16,666 nucleotides of DNA from CAZOVB01 sp964583095 (GCA_964583095.1 CAZOVB010000086.1:1-16666); one strand, 5' to 3'. Shown: positions 8,020-14,828, counted from the first letter of the stretch. Translations and numbers: made by a program. The notes: generated by a model from the letters alone, not told the origin.

Positions 8020-8946
8020 ATGGCCGAGATATCCAAAGCCGACAGCCTGTTGCTCGAGCAGATCCAGCAGGGCGATGCCGACGCCTGGCAACGCCTCGTT
8101 GACCGATACCGCGGACGCCTGCTGGCTTTTGCCCGGAGCCGTGTGCGCGACGGGGCTGATGCCGAAGACCTTCTCCAGGATACCTTTGTGTGCTTCCTGA
8201 GAGGGCTTTCGGATTTCCGCGCCGAGGCCGCCCTGGAAACCTACCTTTTCACCATTCTGCGCAGGCGGATCATCGACTGGTATCGCGGGCGAAAGGTCAA
8301 CGTCTGCTACCTTCAGGACCTGCTTTCCGGTTCGATGGAGGATCAGGAGGCCTCGCCGGAGGAGTATCTGCCCTCGGCGGCGCCGACGGCCAGTTGGCAC
8401 CTGGGCCGGGAAGAGGCCGGTGACGCACGCCGCGATGCTCTCTCCCACTCGCTGCGTCTGTATGTGAATGACCTGAAGCAATCCGAGAACTTTCGGGATC
8501 TCAAAATCGTCGAATTGCTCTTCTACGCCCATGCCCCAAACAAGCAAGCCGCCCGACTGCTGGAGATGGATGAGAAGAAGGTGGCCCTGATCAAACACCG
8601 CGCTTTGAAGAAGATCCGCGCCCACGTGATGCGCAGCCTCCGAAGCGGAAGCGATGTCGAAGAAGATCATCAGGTCGACGATGACCTGCTGACCGAGGTC
8701 TGGGAACAGATGCGCCCCAGTTGCCCAAAGCGAAATACGATCGGCGCGTGGGTGCTGGGTTCGCTGGAAGAGCCCTGGAGCAGCTATGTCTCCTTCCACG
8801 TTGAAACCCTCGGCTGTCGGTTCTGCCAGGCCAATGTCGATGACCTGCGAAAACAGACGGCCGACGAAGGGAGACAACTCCGCAAGCGAATCCTCGATTC
8901 CACCGTCGGGTTCCTTCGCCAAAGCTACCGGCAGGGGGGCAGCTGA
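8020..8946 (+). CDS. ECF-type sigma-70 family factor with C-terminal Cys/His extension
   Basis: A 308-residue sigma factor. Region 2 is at about 10-92 (DAEDLLQDTFVCFLRGLSDF at 47-66; YLFTILRRRIIDWYRGRK at 75-92) and a region 4-like helix-turn-helix at about 140-205 (KQAARLLEMDEKKVALIKHR at 175-194). It lacks regions 1 and 3, as ECF factors do. ECF factors are usually about 200 residues. Here another 100 follow, with C235, then H260, C266 and C269 (H-x5-C-x2-C), resembling but not matching the H-x3-C-x2-C zinc motif of anti-sigma factors. The extension may hold the factor inactive or sense metal or redox state (inference). It lies 68 bp after the membrane protein gene on the same strand, and no separate anti-sigma gene is visible nearby. 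Planctomycete ECF factors linked to Ser/Thr kinases are a known association. Confidence 0.88.
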   Translation: MAEISKADSLLLEQIQQGDADAWQRLVDRYRGRLLAFARSRVRDGADAEDLLQDTFVCFLRGLSDFRAEAALETYLFTILRRRIIDWYRGRKVNVCYLQDLLSGSMEDQEASPEEYLPSAAPTASWHLGREEAGDARRDALSHSLRLYVNDLKQSENFRDLKIVELLFYAHAPNKQAARLLEMDEKKVALIKHRALKKIRAHVMRSLRSGSDVEEDHQVDDDLLTEVWEQMRPSCPKRNTIGAWVLGSLEEPWSSYVSFHVETLGCRFCQANVDDLRKQTADEGRQLRKRILDSTVGFLRQSYRQGGS

Positions 8947-9018
8947 GTCTGCCGGCACCGCTCAAACCTGTAGTCCACAACGTAACCCCGTCCCCTACAG
9001 AAGTGAAAGGCTGTACCC

Positions 9019-11505
9019 ATGCAGAGTGTAGACCTTTGCGGCCCGTGGACTCTCCGGCAGGCCGATCATGAGGAAACCTTTCCCGCAACTGTCCCGGGCT
9101 GCGTTCATACGGACCTGCTCTGGGCGGGGAGAATCCCCGACCCCTTCGTCAAGGACAACGAACTGGCCTGCAAATGGGTCGGCCAGGAAGAGTGGATCTA
9201 CCGAAGAACCTTTGACGTCTCGGAAGACCTGCTTGCCGATGACCGGGTCGAAGTGGTCTGCGAGGGCCTGGACACCCTGGCCACCGTCTGCATCAATGGC
9301 CATCAGGTCGGCCAGGCCGACAATATGTTCCGCACCTGGCGATGGGATGTGGGAGACCTTCTAGAGCAAGGCCGGAACGAGATCGAGGTGCGATTTGAGC
9401 CGGTGGGACGGCAGATCGCCCGCAAGCAGAAGGAGCACCCGATCGGCCAATGGGGCGATGACGGCCACAAGGTCCTGGGGGGAAACTGGATCCGCAAGAT
9501 GCAGTGCAACTTCGGCTGGGACTGGGGTCCAGCCCTGGTGACCTGCGGCATCTGGCGGAAGATCTCCCTCGTGGCCCGGTCCCGGGCGCAGCTGGCCGAT
9601 GTGAGCATCCATCAGGATCATGGGCGGCTTCCTGTCGTGGGCCTGGACGTCGAAATCCACACCGAGGCCCGAGGCGATTCGCCGGTGCAGGTCAAGGCGA
9701 CGCTGCGAGACGCGAAGGGGGACGAAATCGGAGAAGTGGAGGCGTCGCTCGAAACCGATACCTGCTCCGTGCACCTGGAGGTACGGGATGCCCGGCTATG
9801 GTGGCCGGCCGGTATGGGAGACCAACCGCTCTACGCCCTGGAGGTCGTCCTGCTCGACCAAGCCGGCGATGAACTGGATCAGTGGCAGAGACGGATCGGC
9901 CTGCGGGAGCTGCACCTGGTTCGCAGGGAGGACGAGTGGGGCGAGTCGTTCGTCTTCCAGGTCAATGGCCGGGAGTTCTTCGCCAAGGGGGCCAACTGGA
10001 TTCCCGCAGACACCTTTGTCACCCGGCTGGGGACCCAAGATTACCGGCGCCTGCTGGAAGACGCCCGGGCTGTGAACATGAACATGCTTCGCGTCTGGGG
10101 GGGAGGCATTTATGAACAGGACGTGTTCTACGATCTCTGCGACGAACTGGGCCTGTGCGTCTGGCAGGACTTCATGTTCGCCTGCGCCACGTACCCGACT
10201 TTCGACCAGCAGTGGATGACCAACTGCAAAGAGGAATTCGAGCAGAACATCCGCAGGCTTCGCCACCACGCCTGCCTGGCCCTGTGGTGTGGGAACAACG
10301 AGCTGGAGATGGGCCTGGTCGACAACCAGGCCTCGGACCGGAAAATGAGCTGGGCGCAGTATGACGAGCTTTTCGAGAAGATGCTGCCCGAGATCGTCCA
10401 CCGCCTGGACCCGCAGCGGGAATACTGGCCCTGCAGTCCGCACAACCCCCGCGGGGACCGCAAGGGCGGCAACGCCGAGGACGGCGGCGATGCCCACATC
10501 TGGGCGGTCTGGCACGGCAGTCAACCTTTCGAATACTACCAACGATGCAACCATCGGTTCATCAGCGAGTTCGGCTTCCAGAGCTTCCCCGAACCCCGAA
10601 CCGTGGAAGGCTACACGCCTGGAGAGCACCGAAACGTTACCAACTACGTCATGGAGCACCACCAGCGCAGCCACATCGGTAACGCGCGGATCATGACCTA
10701 CATGCTCGACTGGTTCCAGATGCCAACCAGCTTCGAGAAGACCTTGTGGCTCAGCCAGATCCTTCAGGGCCTGGCCATACAGATCGGCGTGGAGTTCTGG
10801 CGCCGCAACAAGCCCCGGACGATGGGGGCGCTGTACTGGCAGCTCAATGACTGCTGGCCCGTTGCGAGTTGGGCAAGCATCGACTATCCGGGCAGATGGA
10901 AGGCGCTTCACTACATGGCCCGGCGGTTCTTCGCGCCGGTGCTGCTGAGCCTGGTCCGCCGCGACGACGCACAAGGATTCGACCTGCACGCGGTAAGCGA
11001 CCTTCCTGCCGACCAGACCGCGTGTCTGGAATGGCAGGTCGTCTCACTGGAGGGGGAAGTGCTCGGCCAAGAGGAGCAGAGCGTGGACATCCCCGCCGAC
11101 AGCAGCGCAAAGATCGCCACTGCAGACCTGAAGGACTTGGCCGGCCAGGTGGGCTCGAGGAAGCTGCTCTTCTTTGCCCGCCTGAAGATCGACGGGCAGG
11201 TGGTCTCCCGCCAGGCCGGCAGCCTGGTGGCGCCCAAGCACCTGGATCTGCCTGTCGTTGACTACGATCTGAAGGCAGAGCCGACACAGGAGGGGTTGGA
11301 GGTGACGCTCCAATCCCGCAAGCCCGGCTTGTATGTCTGGCTCGAAGCAGAGGGCTGCGACATACGCTGCAGTGACAACTTCTTTGACCTTGTCCCCGGA
11401 GAACAGCGACATTTGCATGTGACCCCCTGCGAGCCGATGTCCCCATCAGACCTGCAGGAAAGACTGAGAGTTCGCGACCTGCGCTGGACCTCTTGGATGC
11501 AGTAG
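9019..11505 (+). CDS. Beta-mannosidase, glycoside hydrolase family 2
   Basis: An 828-residue GH2 enzyme that removes terminal beta-linked mannose from mannosides. The order is typical: N-terminal jelly-roll domain (about 1-185, with VPGCVHTDL at 25-33 and the Trp-rich NFGWDWGP at 164-171), an immunoglobulin-like domain (about 190-298), the catalytic barrel (about 300-640) and C-terminal beta domains. The acid/base is E428 in WCGNNELE and the nucleophile is E517 in FISEFGFQSFP, both in their expected contexts. The motifs WWPAGMGDQPLY (261-272) and LRVWGGGIYE (357-366) are classic for the beta-mannosidase branch. There is no signal peptide, so it should act in the cytoplasm on imported manno-oligosaccharides. 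GAAAGG precedes the ATG by 9 bp. It follows the sigma factor gene by 72 bp. Co-transcription is possible but no functional link is evident. Confidence 0.93.
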   Translation: MQSVDLCGPWTLRQADHEETFPATVPGCVHTDLLWAGRIPDPFVKDNELACKWVGQEEWIYRRTFDVSEDLLADDRVEVVCEGLDTLATVCINGHQVGQADNMFRTWRWDVGDLLEQGRNEIEVRFEPVGRQIARKQKEHPIGQWGDDGHKVLGGNWIRKMQCNFGWDWGPALVTCGIWRKISLVARSRAQLADVSIHQDHGRLPVVGLDVEIHTEARGDSPVQVKATLRDAKGDEIGEVEASLETDTCSVHLEVRDARLWWPAGMGDQPLYALEVVLLDQAGDELDQWQRRIGLRELHLVRREDEWGESFVFQVNGREFFAKGANWIPADTFVTRLGTQDYRRLLEDARAVNMNMLRVWGGGIYEQDVFYDLCDELGLCVWQDFMFACATYPTFDQQWMTNCKEEFEQNIRRLRHHACLALWCGNNELEMGLVDNQASDRKMSWAQYDELFEKMLPEIVHRLDPQREYWPCSPHNPRGDRKGGNAEDGGDAHIWAVWHGSQPFEYYQRCNHRFISEFGFQSFPEPRTVEGYTPGEHRNVTNYVMEHHQRSHIGNARIMTYMLDWFQMPTSFEKTLWLSQILQGLAIQIGVEFWRRNKPRTMGALYWQLNDCWPVASWASIDYPGRWKALHYMARRFFAPVLLSLVRRDDAQGFDLHAVSDLPADQTACLEWQVVSLEGEVLGQEEQSVDIPADSSAKIATADLKDLAGQVGSRKLLFFARLKIDGQVVSRQAGSLVAPKHLDLPVVDYDLKAEPTQEGLEVTLQSRKPGLYVWLEAEGCDIRCSDNFFDLVPGEQRHLHVTPCEPMSPSDLQERLRVRDLRWTSWMQ

Positions 11506-11546
11506 GTACCGCTGGAGCCAGGTGGGCAAGCAGCCCGGGCGAAGAC

Positions 11547-11552
11547 TATAGT
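11547..11552 (+). promoter_or_regulatory. -10-like element placed for a leaderless transcript
   Basis: TATAGT (5 of 6 to TATAAT) ends 7 bases before the ATG of the radical SAM gene, so transcription would begin at or within a base of the start codon. No Shine-Dalgarno sequence precedes this ATG, which is consistent with leaderless translation. A -35 hexamer is not evident. Confidence 0.4.
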
Positions 11553-11559
11553 TTCATAG

Positions 11560-12429
11560 ATGAGCGACATGCCCGATCATATCGAGCGGCTTGAACAGCG
11601 CCTGCGCGACTGCACGCTCTGTCCCCGCTGTTGCCGCGTGGATCGCACCTCGGAGCAATTGGGAGCCTGCAAGATCGGCCCCGAGGCGGTAGTAGCCAGC
11701 CATGCTCCACATTTTGGCGAGGAGTCCGTTCTGGTCGGCCGGGGGGGAAGCGGTACGATCTTTCTGGCTGGCTGCAACCTCCATTGCGTCTACTGCCGGA
11801 ACTGCAATATCAGCCAAAGCTCCCGCGGAAAACGATGCAGCCCCTCGGAACTGGCGCAGATGGCCTTGGGTCTCCAGGCCAAGGGCTGCTGTAACGTGAA
11901 TTTCGTCACGCCGTCTCACGTGCCCCATGCGGTTGGGCGAGCCATCCGGCTGGCCCGCAACCAGGGCTTGAAGATCCCCATCGTCTACAACTCCGGCGGG
12001 TATGACGCCTTGGACACGCTGAAGGATCTGGAAGGCCTCATTGATATCTACCTGCCCGATTTCAAGTACGCCTCCAATGAAAGCGGCCGGAGATACAGCG
12101 ACGTGGAGGATTACACAGACGTCGCCCGCGCTGCTGTCGCCGAGATGTTTCGGCAGGTCGGCCCGTTGCAGTGCGACTCGCGCGGTGTGGCCGGCAGGGG
12201 GCTGATCGTGCGCCATCTGGTCCTGCCCGCCGGCGTGGATGACAGCCAGGAAGCGATAAGGATCATCGCCCGTCAGGCACCCGCCGCCGCCGTCAACGTC
12301 ATGGGCCAGTATCGTCCCGCCTGGAAAGCCGGTGACTACCAGAAACTCCGCCGCCACGTGGAGCAGCGGCGAATCCGGAGGCTGCGCAGCCTGGCGGCAG
12401 AACTGGGCCTCGAAGTACTTCGAAACTGA
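11560..12429 (+). CDS. Radical SAM Fe-S protein, PflX type (COG1313)
   Basis: A 289-residue radical SAM protein related to pyruvate formate-lyase activating enzymes. The cluster-binding motif is C72-x3-C76-x2-C79 in AGCNLHCVYCRNC. An N-terminal cysteine-rich segment (C18, C21, C24, C25, C37; form CTLCPRCCRV then LGACKIG) is the hallmark of the PflX group and may hold a second cluster or zinc. Later family features are PIVYNSGGYD (around 145-154) and the IDIYLPDFKY stretch (about 161-170). The in vivo substrate of this group is not established, and no glycyl-radical enzyme lies next to it. Its start has no ribosome binding site; ATG 11572 (four codons in) is an alternative. It lies 54 bp after the beta-mannosidase and ends the region before the nitrogen genes. 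Confidence 0.88.
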   Translation: MSDMPDHIERLEQRLRDCTLCPRCCRVDRTSEQLGACKIGPEAVVASHAPHFGEESVLVGRGGSGTIFLAGCNLHCVYCRNCNISQSSRGKRCSPSELAQMALGLQAKGCCNVNFVTPSHVPHAVGRAIRLARNQGLKIPIVYNSGGYDALDTLKDLEGLIDIYLPDFKYASNESGRRYSDVEDYTDVARAAVAEMFRQVGPLQCDSRGVAGRGLIVRHLVLPAGVDDSQEAIRIIARQAPAAAVNVMGQYRPAWKAGDYQKLRRHVEQRRIRRLRSLAAELGLEVLRN

Positions 12430-12633
12430 ACCCGGCTGGAGATGCCGATGTACATGGTTCAGGAATCGCGTAGGCTACTCTACAAAATAGGCACAACAAC
12501 GGCATAGTAGTACAAAAATGTAATCCACACACCCAGTGCTAACAAAATAGTCACATCTAGTCTACCCAGGGCATATCTTATCCAAACACGTAAGTCTTCG
12601 TTATATAGTATCTTAGCTCTACCGGATCTGTTT
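12430..12633. other. AT-rich intergenic region upstream of amtB1
   Basis: About 200 bp, noticeably more AT-rich than the surrounding genes, with many TA steps. It carries the three spaced repeats described separately and no credible gene. With the downstream promoter and leader it makes up the 407-bp gap between the radical SAM gene and amtB1. The base composition fits a bendable upstream activating region for a sigma-54 promoter. Confidence 0.5.
12482..12550 (+). repeat. Three short repeats at 30-bp spacing, candidate activator sites
   Basis: ACAAAATAG at 12482, ACAAAAATG at 12512 and ACAAAATAG at 12542 start exactly 30 bp apart, about three helical turns, so they would lie on one face of the DNA. 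The first and third continue similarly (GCACAAC and TCACATC). They lie in an AT-rich island about 110-180 bp upstream of the predicted sigma-54 transcription start, where enhancer-binding activators usually sit. The sequence does not match the NtrC consensus, so the binding protein is unknown. Confidence 0.4.
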
Positions 12634-12649
12634 TGGCACGAGGAATGCA
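12634..12649 (+). promoter_or_regulatory. Sigma-54 (RpoN) -24/-12 promoter of amtB1-glnK1
   Basis: TGGCACG, four bases, then ATGCA matches the consensus TGGCACG-N4-TTGCW at every fixed position but one, with GG and GC at the required spacing. Transcription should start near 12660, giving a leader of about 177 bases. Sigma-54 control of amtB/glnK under nitrogen limitation is known in many bacteria. Confidence 0.85.
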
Positions 12650-12659
12650 TTACCAGGGG

Positions 12660-12836
12660 TGTGCGGCCCGTGCTTGTCCGGAAAGCTCGACGCCACCCTT
12701 GGCTGCAGCCTTGGGGGCCGGACCGCACCAAAGCAGAACGTAGTGGGAAACGGCAAGTGGCCGATTCCCAGAACCATCTTGAAACCGGGCGAACGGTACT
12801 CGTCGCCCTAGCTTCCAGGTAAAAGGAGCAAGAAAC
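12660..12836 (+). promoter_or_regulatory. Long structured 5' leader of amtB1
   Basis: The predicted transcript begins with an element closed by GTGCGG (12661-12666) and CCGCAC (12723-12728), enclosing a C/G-rich region with a GGCTGCAGCC palindrome (12701-12710). A second hairpin follows: TGGGAA, A, CGGC (12744-12754), a 5-base loop, then GCCG, A, TTCCCA (12760-12770), 10 pairs around one A-A mismatch. A third, GGGCG with a bulged A and ACG, pairs to CGTCGCCC (12787-12808), ending 14 bases before AAGGAG (12823-12828), the ribosome binding site of amtB1. No known riboswitch class is recognised. It could be a cis-regulatory RNA. Confidence 0.45.
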
Positions 12837-14219
12837 ATGAGACTGACTCGATGGATAGGCGTGCTTCTGGTACTGGGCCTGCTCGCACCGGGCGTGGCGA
12901 TGGCCCAGGATGACGCCCCGGAAATGGCGTCACAGTATGACGCAAATGTCCTCTGGACATGTATAGCAGCGTTTCTGGTCTTCTTCATGCAGGCCGGCTT
13001 CGCCATGGTAGAAGCCGGCTTCACGCGGGCCAAGAATGCCGTCAATATCATCATGAAGAACGTGATGGACTTTTCGATCGGAACGCTGGGGTTCTTCCTG
13101 GTTGGTTTCGGCTTGATGTTCGGCGTCACCAACGGTTTGTTCGGAACCAGTGATTTCGCCCTCAGCGGCGCTGCGGACCATACCGCGTGGGACTATACGT
13201 TCCTGATCTTCCAGACGGTCTTTGCTGCCACGGCGGCCACAATCGTCTCCGGTGCCATGGCCGAGCGAACGAAGTTCGTCGGGTATCTTGCATATTCCGC
13301 GGCCATCACCATTTTTATCTACCCGGTCTTTGGATCTTGGGCCTGGGGCAGCCTGTTCAACGGCGGTGGCTGGCTGGAAGCCCCCGAAGGCGGATTCCTT
13401 GAAGGCCTCGGTCTGCCGGCATTCAGCGACTTCGCCGGCTCCACGGTGGTTCACTCCGTCGGTGGCTGGCTGGCCCTGGCCGGTGCCATCATCCTGGGGC
13501 CGCGTATCGGCAAGTACGGCCCGGACAAGAAACCCCGCGCGATCATGGGCCACAACCTGCCCCTGGCCGCCCTGGGCGTGTTCATCCTCTGGTTCGGCTG
13601 GTTCGGCTTCAACCCCGGTTCGACAACCACCGCCGGCGGTGATATCGGCCACATTGCCGTGACCACCAACATTGCTGCGGCAGCAGGTGCGGTATTTGCC
13701 ATGCTCACGGCCTGGCTTATCTTCAAGAAACCCGACGCCTCCATGACGCTTAACGGCGCCTTGGCAGGGCTGGTTTCGATCACCGCTCCCTGTGCGACCG
13801 TGACTCCCTTTGGAGCCCTTTTCATCGGTGCGATCGGCGGCGTTGTCGTCGTCATGGCCGTCCTGTTCATCGACAAGATCCTCCATGTGGATGACCCCGT
13901 CGGTGCTGTCAGCGTTCACGGCGTCTGCGGCGCATGGGGCACCCTCTCGGCCGGCTTGTTTAACGCAGAAAAGGTTATAGGTGCCGGCGACGCCAATGGC
14001 GGACTGTTCTACGGCGGCGGGTTCGCCCAGATGGGAACGCAAATCATCGGTGTCCTGGCTGCCTTCGCCTGGGCCTTCGGTTGCGGGCTGATCCTCTTCC
14101 TGGCCATCAAGTACACCATCGGTCTCCGCGTGAGTCGCGAGGAAGAACTGGCTGGTCTGGATGTTGGCGAGCACGGTATGGAGGCGTACAACGGCTTCCA
14201 GATCTTCACCACTATGTAA
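12837..14219 (+). CDS. amtB: Ammonium transporter AmtB (first copy)
   Basis: A 460-residue Amt/Rh-family ammonium channel of the inner membrane. Residues 1-23 are a cleavable signal peptide (VAMA|QDD), as in E. coli AmtB, then about eleven membrane helices start at about 38. The pore twin histidines are H206 (FAGSTVVHSVGG) and H361 (VDDPVGAVSVHGVCGAWG). Also typical are FMQAGFAMVEAGFTRAKN (50-67) and LWFGWFGFNPGS (251-262). The cytoplasmic tail RVSREEELAGLDVGEHGMEAY (431-451) is the conserved segment that PII proteins engage to shut the channel. AAGGAG is well spaced before the ATG. glnK1 follows after 45 bp, the common amtB/glnK pairing with amtB first. Expression is expected to depend on sigma-54 and nitrogen limitation. 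Confidence 0.96.
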   Translation: MRLTRWIGVLLVLGLLAPGVAMAQDDAPEMASQYDANVLWTCIAAFLVFFMQAGFAMVEAGFTRAKNAVNIIMKNVMDFSIGTLGFFLVGFGLMFGVTNGLFGTSDFALSGAADHTAWDYTFLIFQTVFAATAATIVSGAMAERTKFVGYLAYSAAITIFIYPVFGSWAWGSLFNGGGWLEAPEGGFLEGLGLPAFSDFAGSTVVHSVGGWLALAGAIILGPRIGKYGPDKKPRAIMGHNLPLAALGVFILWFGWFGFNPGSTTTAGGDIGHIAVTTNIAAAAGAVFAMLTAWLIFKKPDASMTLNGALAGLVSITAPCATVTPFGALFIGAIGGVVVVMAVLFIDKILHVDDPVGAVSVHGVCGAWGTLSAGLFNAEKVIGAGDANGGLFYGGGFAQMGTQIIGVLAAFAWAFGCGLILFLAIKYTIGLRVSREEELAGLDVGEHGMEAYNGFQIFTTM

Positions 14220-14264
14220 GTCGGAATCTCCAGAGATAACGCCAACAGAAAGGAATCAATTACC

Positions 14265-14606
14265 ATGAAACTGATTACCGCATACATACAGCCGGAGAAA
14301 CTCAACGACGTCAAGCAGTCCCTGTACGCAGCCGAGGTCTTCAAGATGTCCGTGACCAACGCGATGGGCTGCGGCCAGCAGAAGGGCTACCACGAGACCT
14401 ACCGAGGCGTGGATGTCGAGGTGAACCTGCTCAAGAAGGTCCGCCTGGAAATCGCCGTCAACGAAGAGTTCGTGCAGAAGACGATCGACGCGATCGTCTC
14501 GGGTGCCCGAACCGGCAACATCGGCGACGGCAAGATTCTTGTCACCGAACTGCAGCGATGCATCCGCATCCGCACCGGTGAGGAAGGCTCCGACGCCATC
14601 GGCTGA
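14265..14606 (+). CDS. glnK: PII nitrogen regulatory protein GlnK (first copy)
   Basis: A 113-residue PII protein, full length. PII trimers bind ATP/ADP and 2-oxoglutarate and block AmtB by inserting their T-loops. Binding features are present: Q39 (GQQKG) and K58 for 2-oxoglutarate, TGNIGDGK (83-90) and RIRTGEEG (101-108) for nucleotide. The T-loop reads YRGVDVEVNLLKKV (46-59): Tyr46 is kept, but position 51, the uridylylated Tyr of enterobacterial PII, is Val, and position 49, the phosphorylated Ser of cyanobacteria, is also Val. Neither known covalent switch is therefore possible, and regulation is probably by ligands alone. AGGA lies about 10 bp before the ATG. It pairs with amtB1 in one operon. 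Confidence 0.95.
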   Translation: MKLITAYIQPEKLNDVKQSLYAAEVFKMSVTNAMGCGQQKGYHETYRGVDVEVNLLKKVRLEIAVNEEFVQKTIDAIVSGARTGNIGDGKILVTELQRCIRIRTGEEGSDAIG

Positions 14607-14665
14607 CCCGTGCGGCCCCGGACGCAAATGCCTCAGCGCCGGGACCGCGAGCAAACCGAGTGTCT

Positions 14666-14712
14666 CAGGCCGGCACAAGGGGGCGGGACGGTCCCGTCCC
14701 CTGCCTGCCGGC
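14666..14712. repeat. GC-rich imperfect palindrome after glnK1
   Basis: An inner hairpin GGGACG-GTCC-CGTCCC (14685-14700) is nested inside matching GCCGGC arms (14669-14674 and 14707-14712), with additional G-run/C-run pairing between. It starts about 60 bp after the glnK1 stop. There is no T run after it. Form and location fit either a transcript-end hairpin or a REP-like dispersed palindrome, which one window cannot settle. Confidence 0.4.
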
Positions 14713-14753
14713 AAAATGGACACACCGACAAAAGCCGAGCCAACAGGAATGGA

Positions 14754-14776
14754 TGTGACACAAAAGTAAGGTCACA
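14754..14776. promoter_or_regulatory. Dyad TGTGAC-N11-GTCACA, candidate enhancer site for amtB2
   Basis: A perfect 6-bp inverted repeat centred about 142 bp upstream of the predicted sigma-54 start of amtB2, a usual place for an enhancer-binding activator. The spacer (11 bases) is too long for a CRP site, and the sequence is not the NtrC consensus. Its right half, with preceding ACAAAA, resembles the repeats upstream of amtB1. Confidence 0.35.
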
Positions 14777-14798
14777 CCCGGCTGGGTTACAAGAACGT

Positions 14799-14828
14799 AA
14801 GGCGGATGGGTCAAAGCCCGTCCGCCTT
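14799..14828 (+). terminator. Strong hairpin, probable terminator after amtB1-glnK1
   Basis: AAGGCGGATGGG pairs with CCCGTCCGCCTT through a 12-bp stem (one T-G wobble) around a 6-base loop. Only a short TTT follows (GCCTTTG), so it is not a textbook intrinsic terminator, but it sits between the two cassettes and upstream of the second sigma-54 promoter, where termination makes sense. Confidence 0.55.

Noticed and set aside
8928..8955. CCGGCAG/CTGCCGG inverted repeat across the sigma factor stop codon as a terminator
   Set aside because: The 14-base loop and lack of a T run make it weak, and the beta-mannosidase gene starts close by on the same strand.
12482..12550. CRISPR array
   Set aside because: The 30-bp-spaced repeats are only about 9 bases, imperfect and three in number; no cas genes are present.
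12480..12731. 83-codon minus-strand frame with a hydrophobic C-terminus upstream of amtB1
   Set aside because: It overlaps the sigma-54 promoter and structured leader, lacks a ribosome binding site, and its hydrophobic end comes from AT-rich regulatory DNA.
12661..12822. Open GTG-initiated frame of about 53 codons within the amtB1 leader
   Set aside because: It would start at the predicted transcript end, is Arg-rich with no recognisable features, and the region is better explained by RNA hairpins; it could be revisited with ribosome profiling.
12660..12836. Known riboswitch (glnA-type glutamine RNA, cobalamin, guanidine-I)
   Set aside because: None of the conserved core motifs of these classes could be found in the leader.
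12930..14174. 414-codon minus-strand open frame opposite amtB1 (and a similar one opposite amtB2, 15525-16661)
   Set aside because: Both are very polar His/Asp/Gly-rich shadows of the hydrophobic amtB coding sequence; the fact that both amtB genes show one confirms it is a codon-usage effect.
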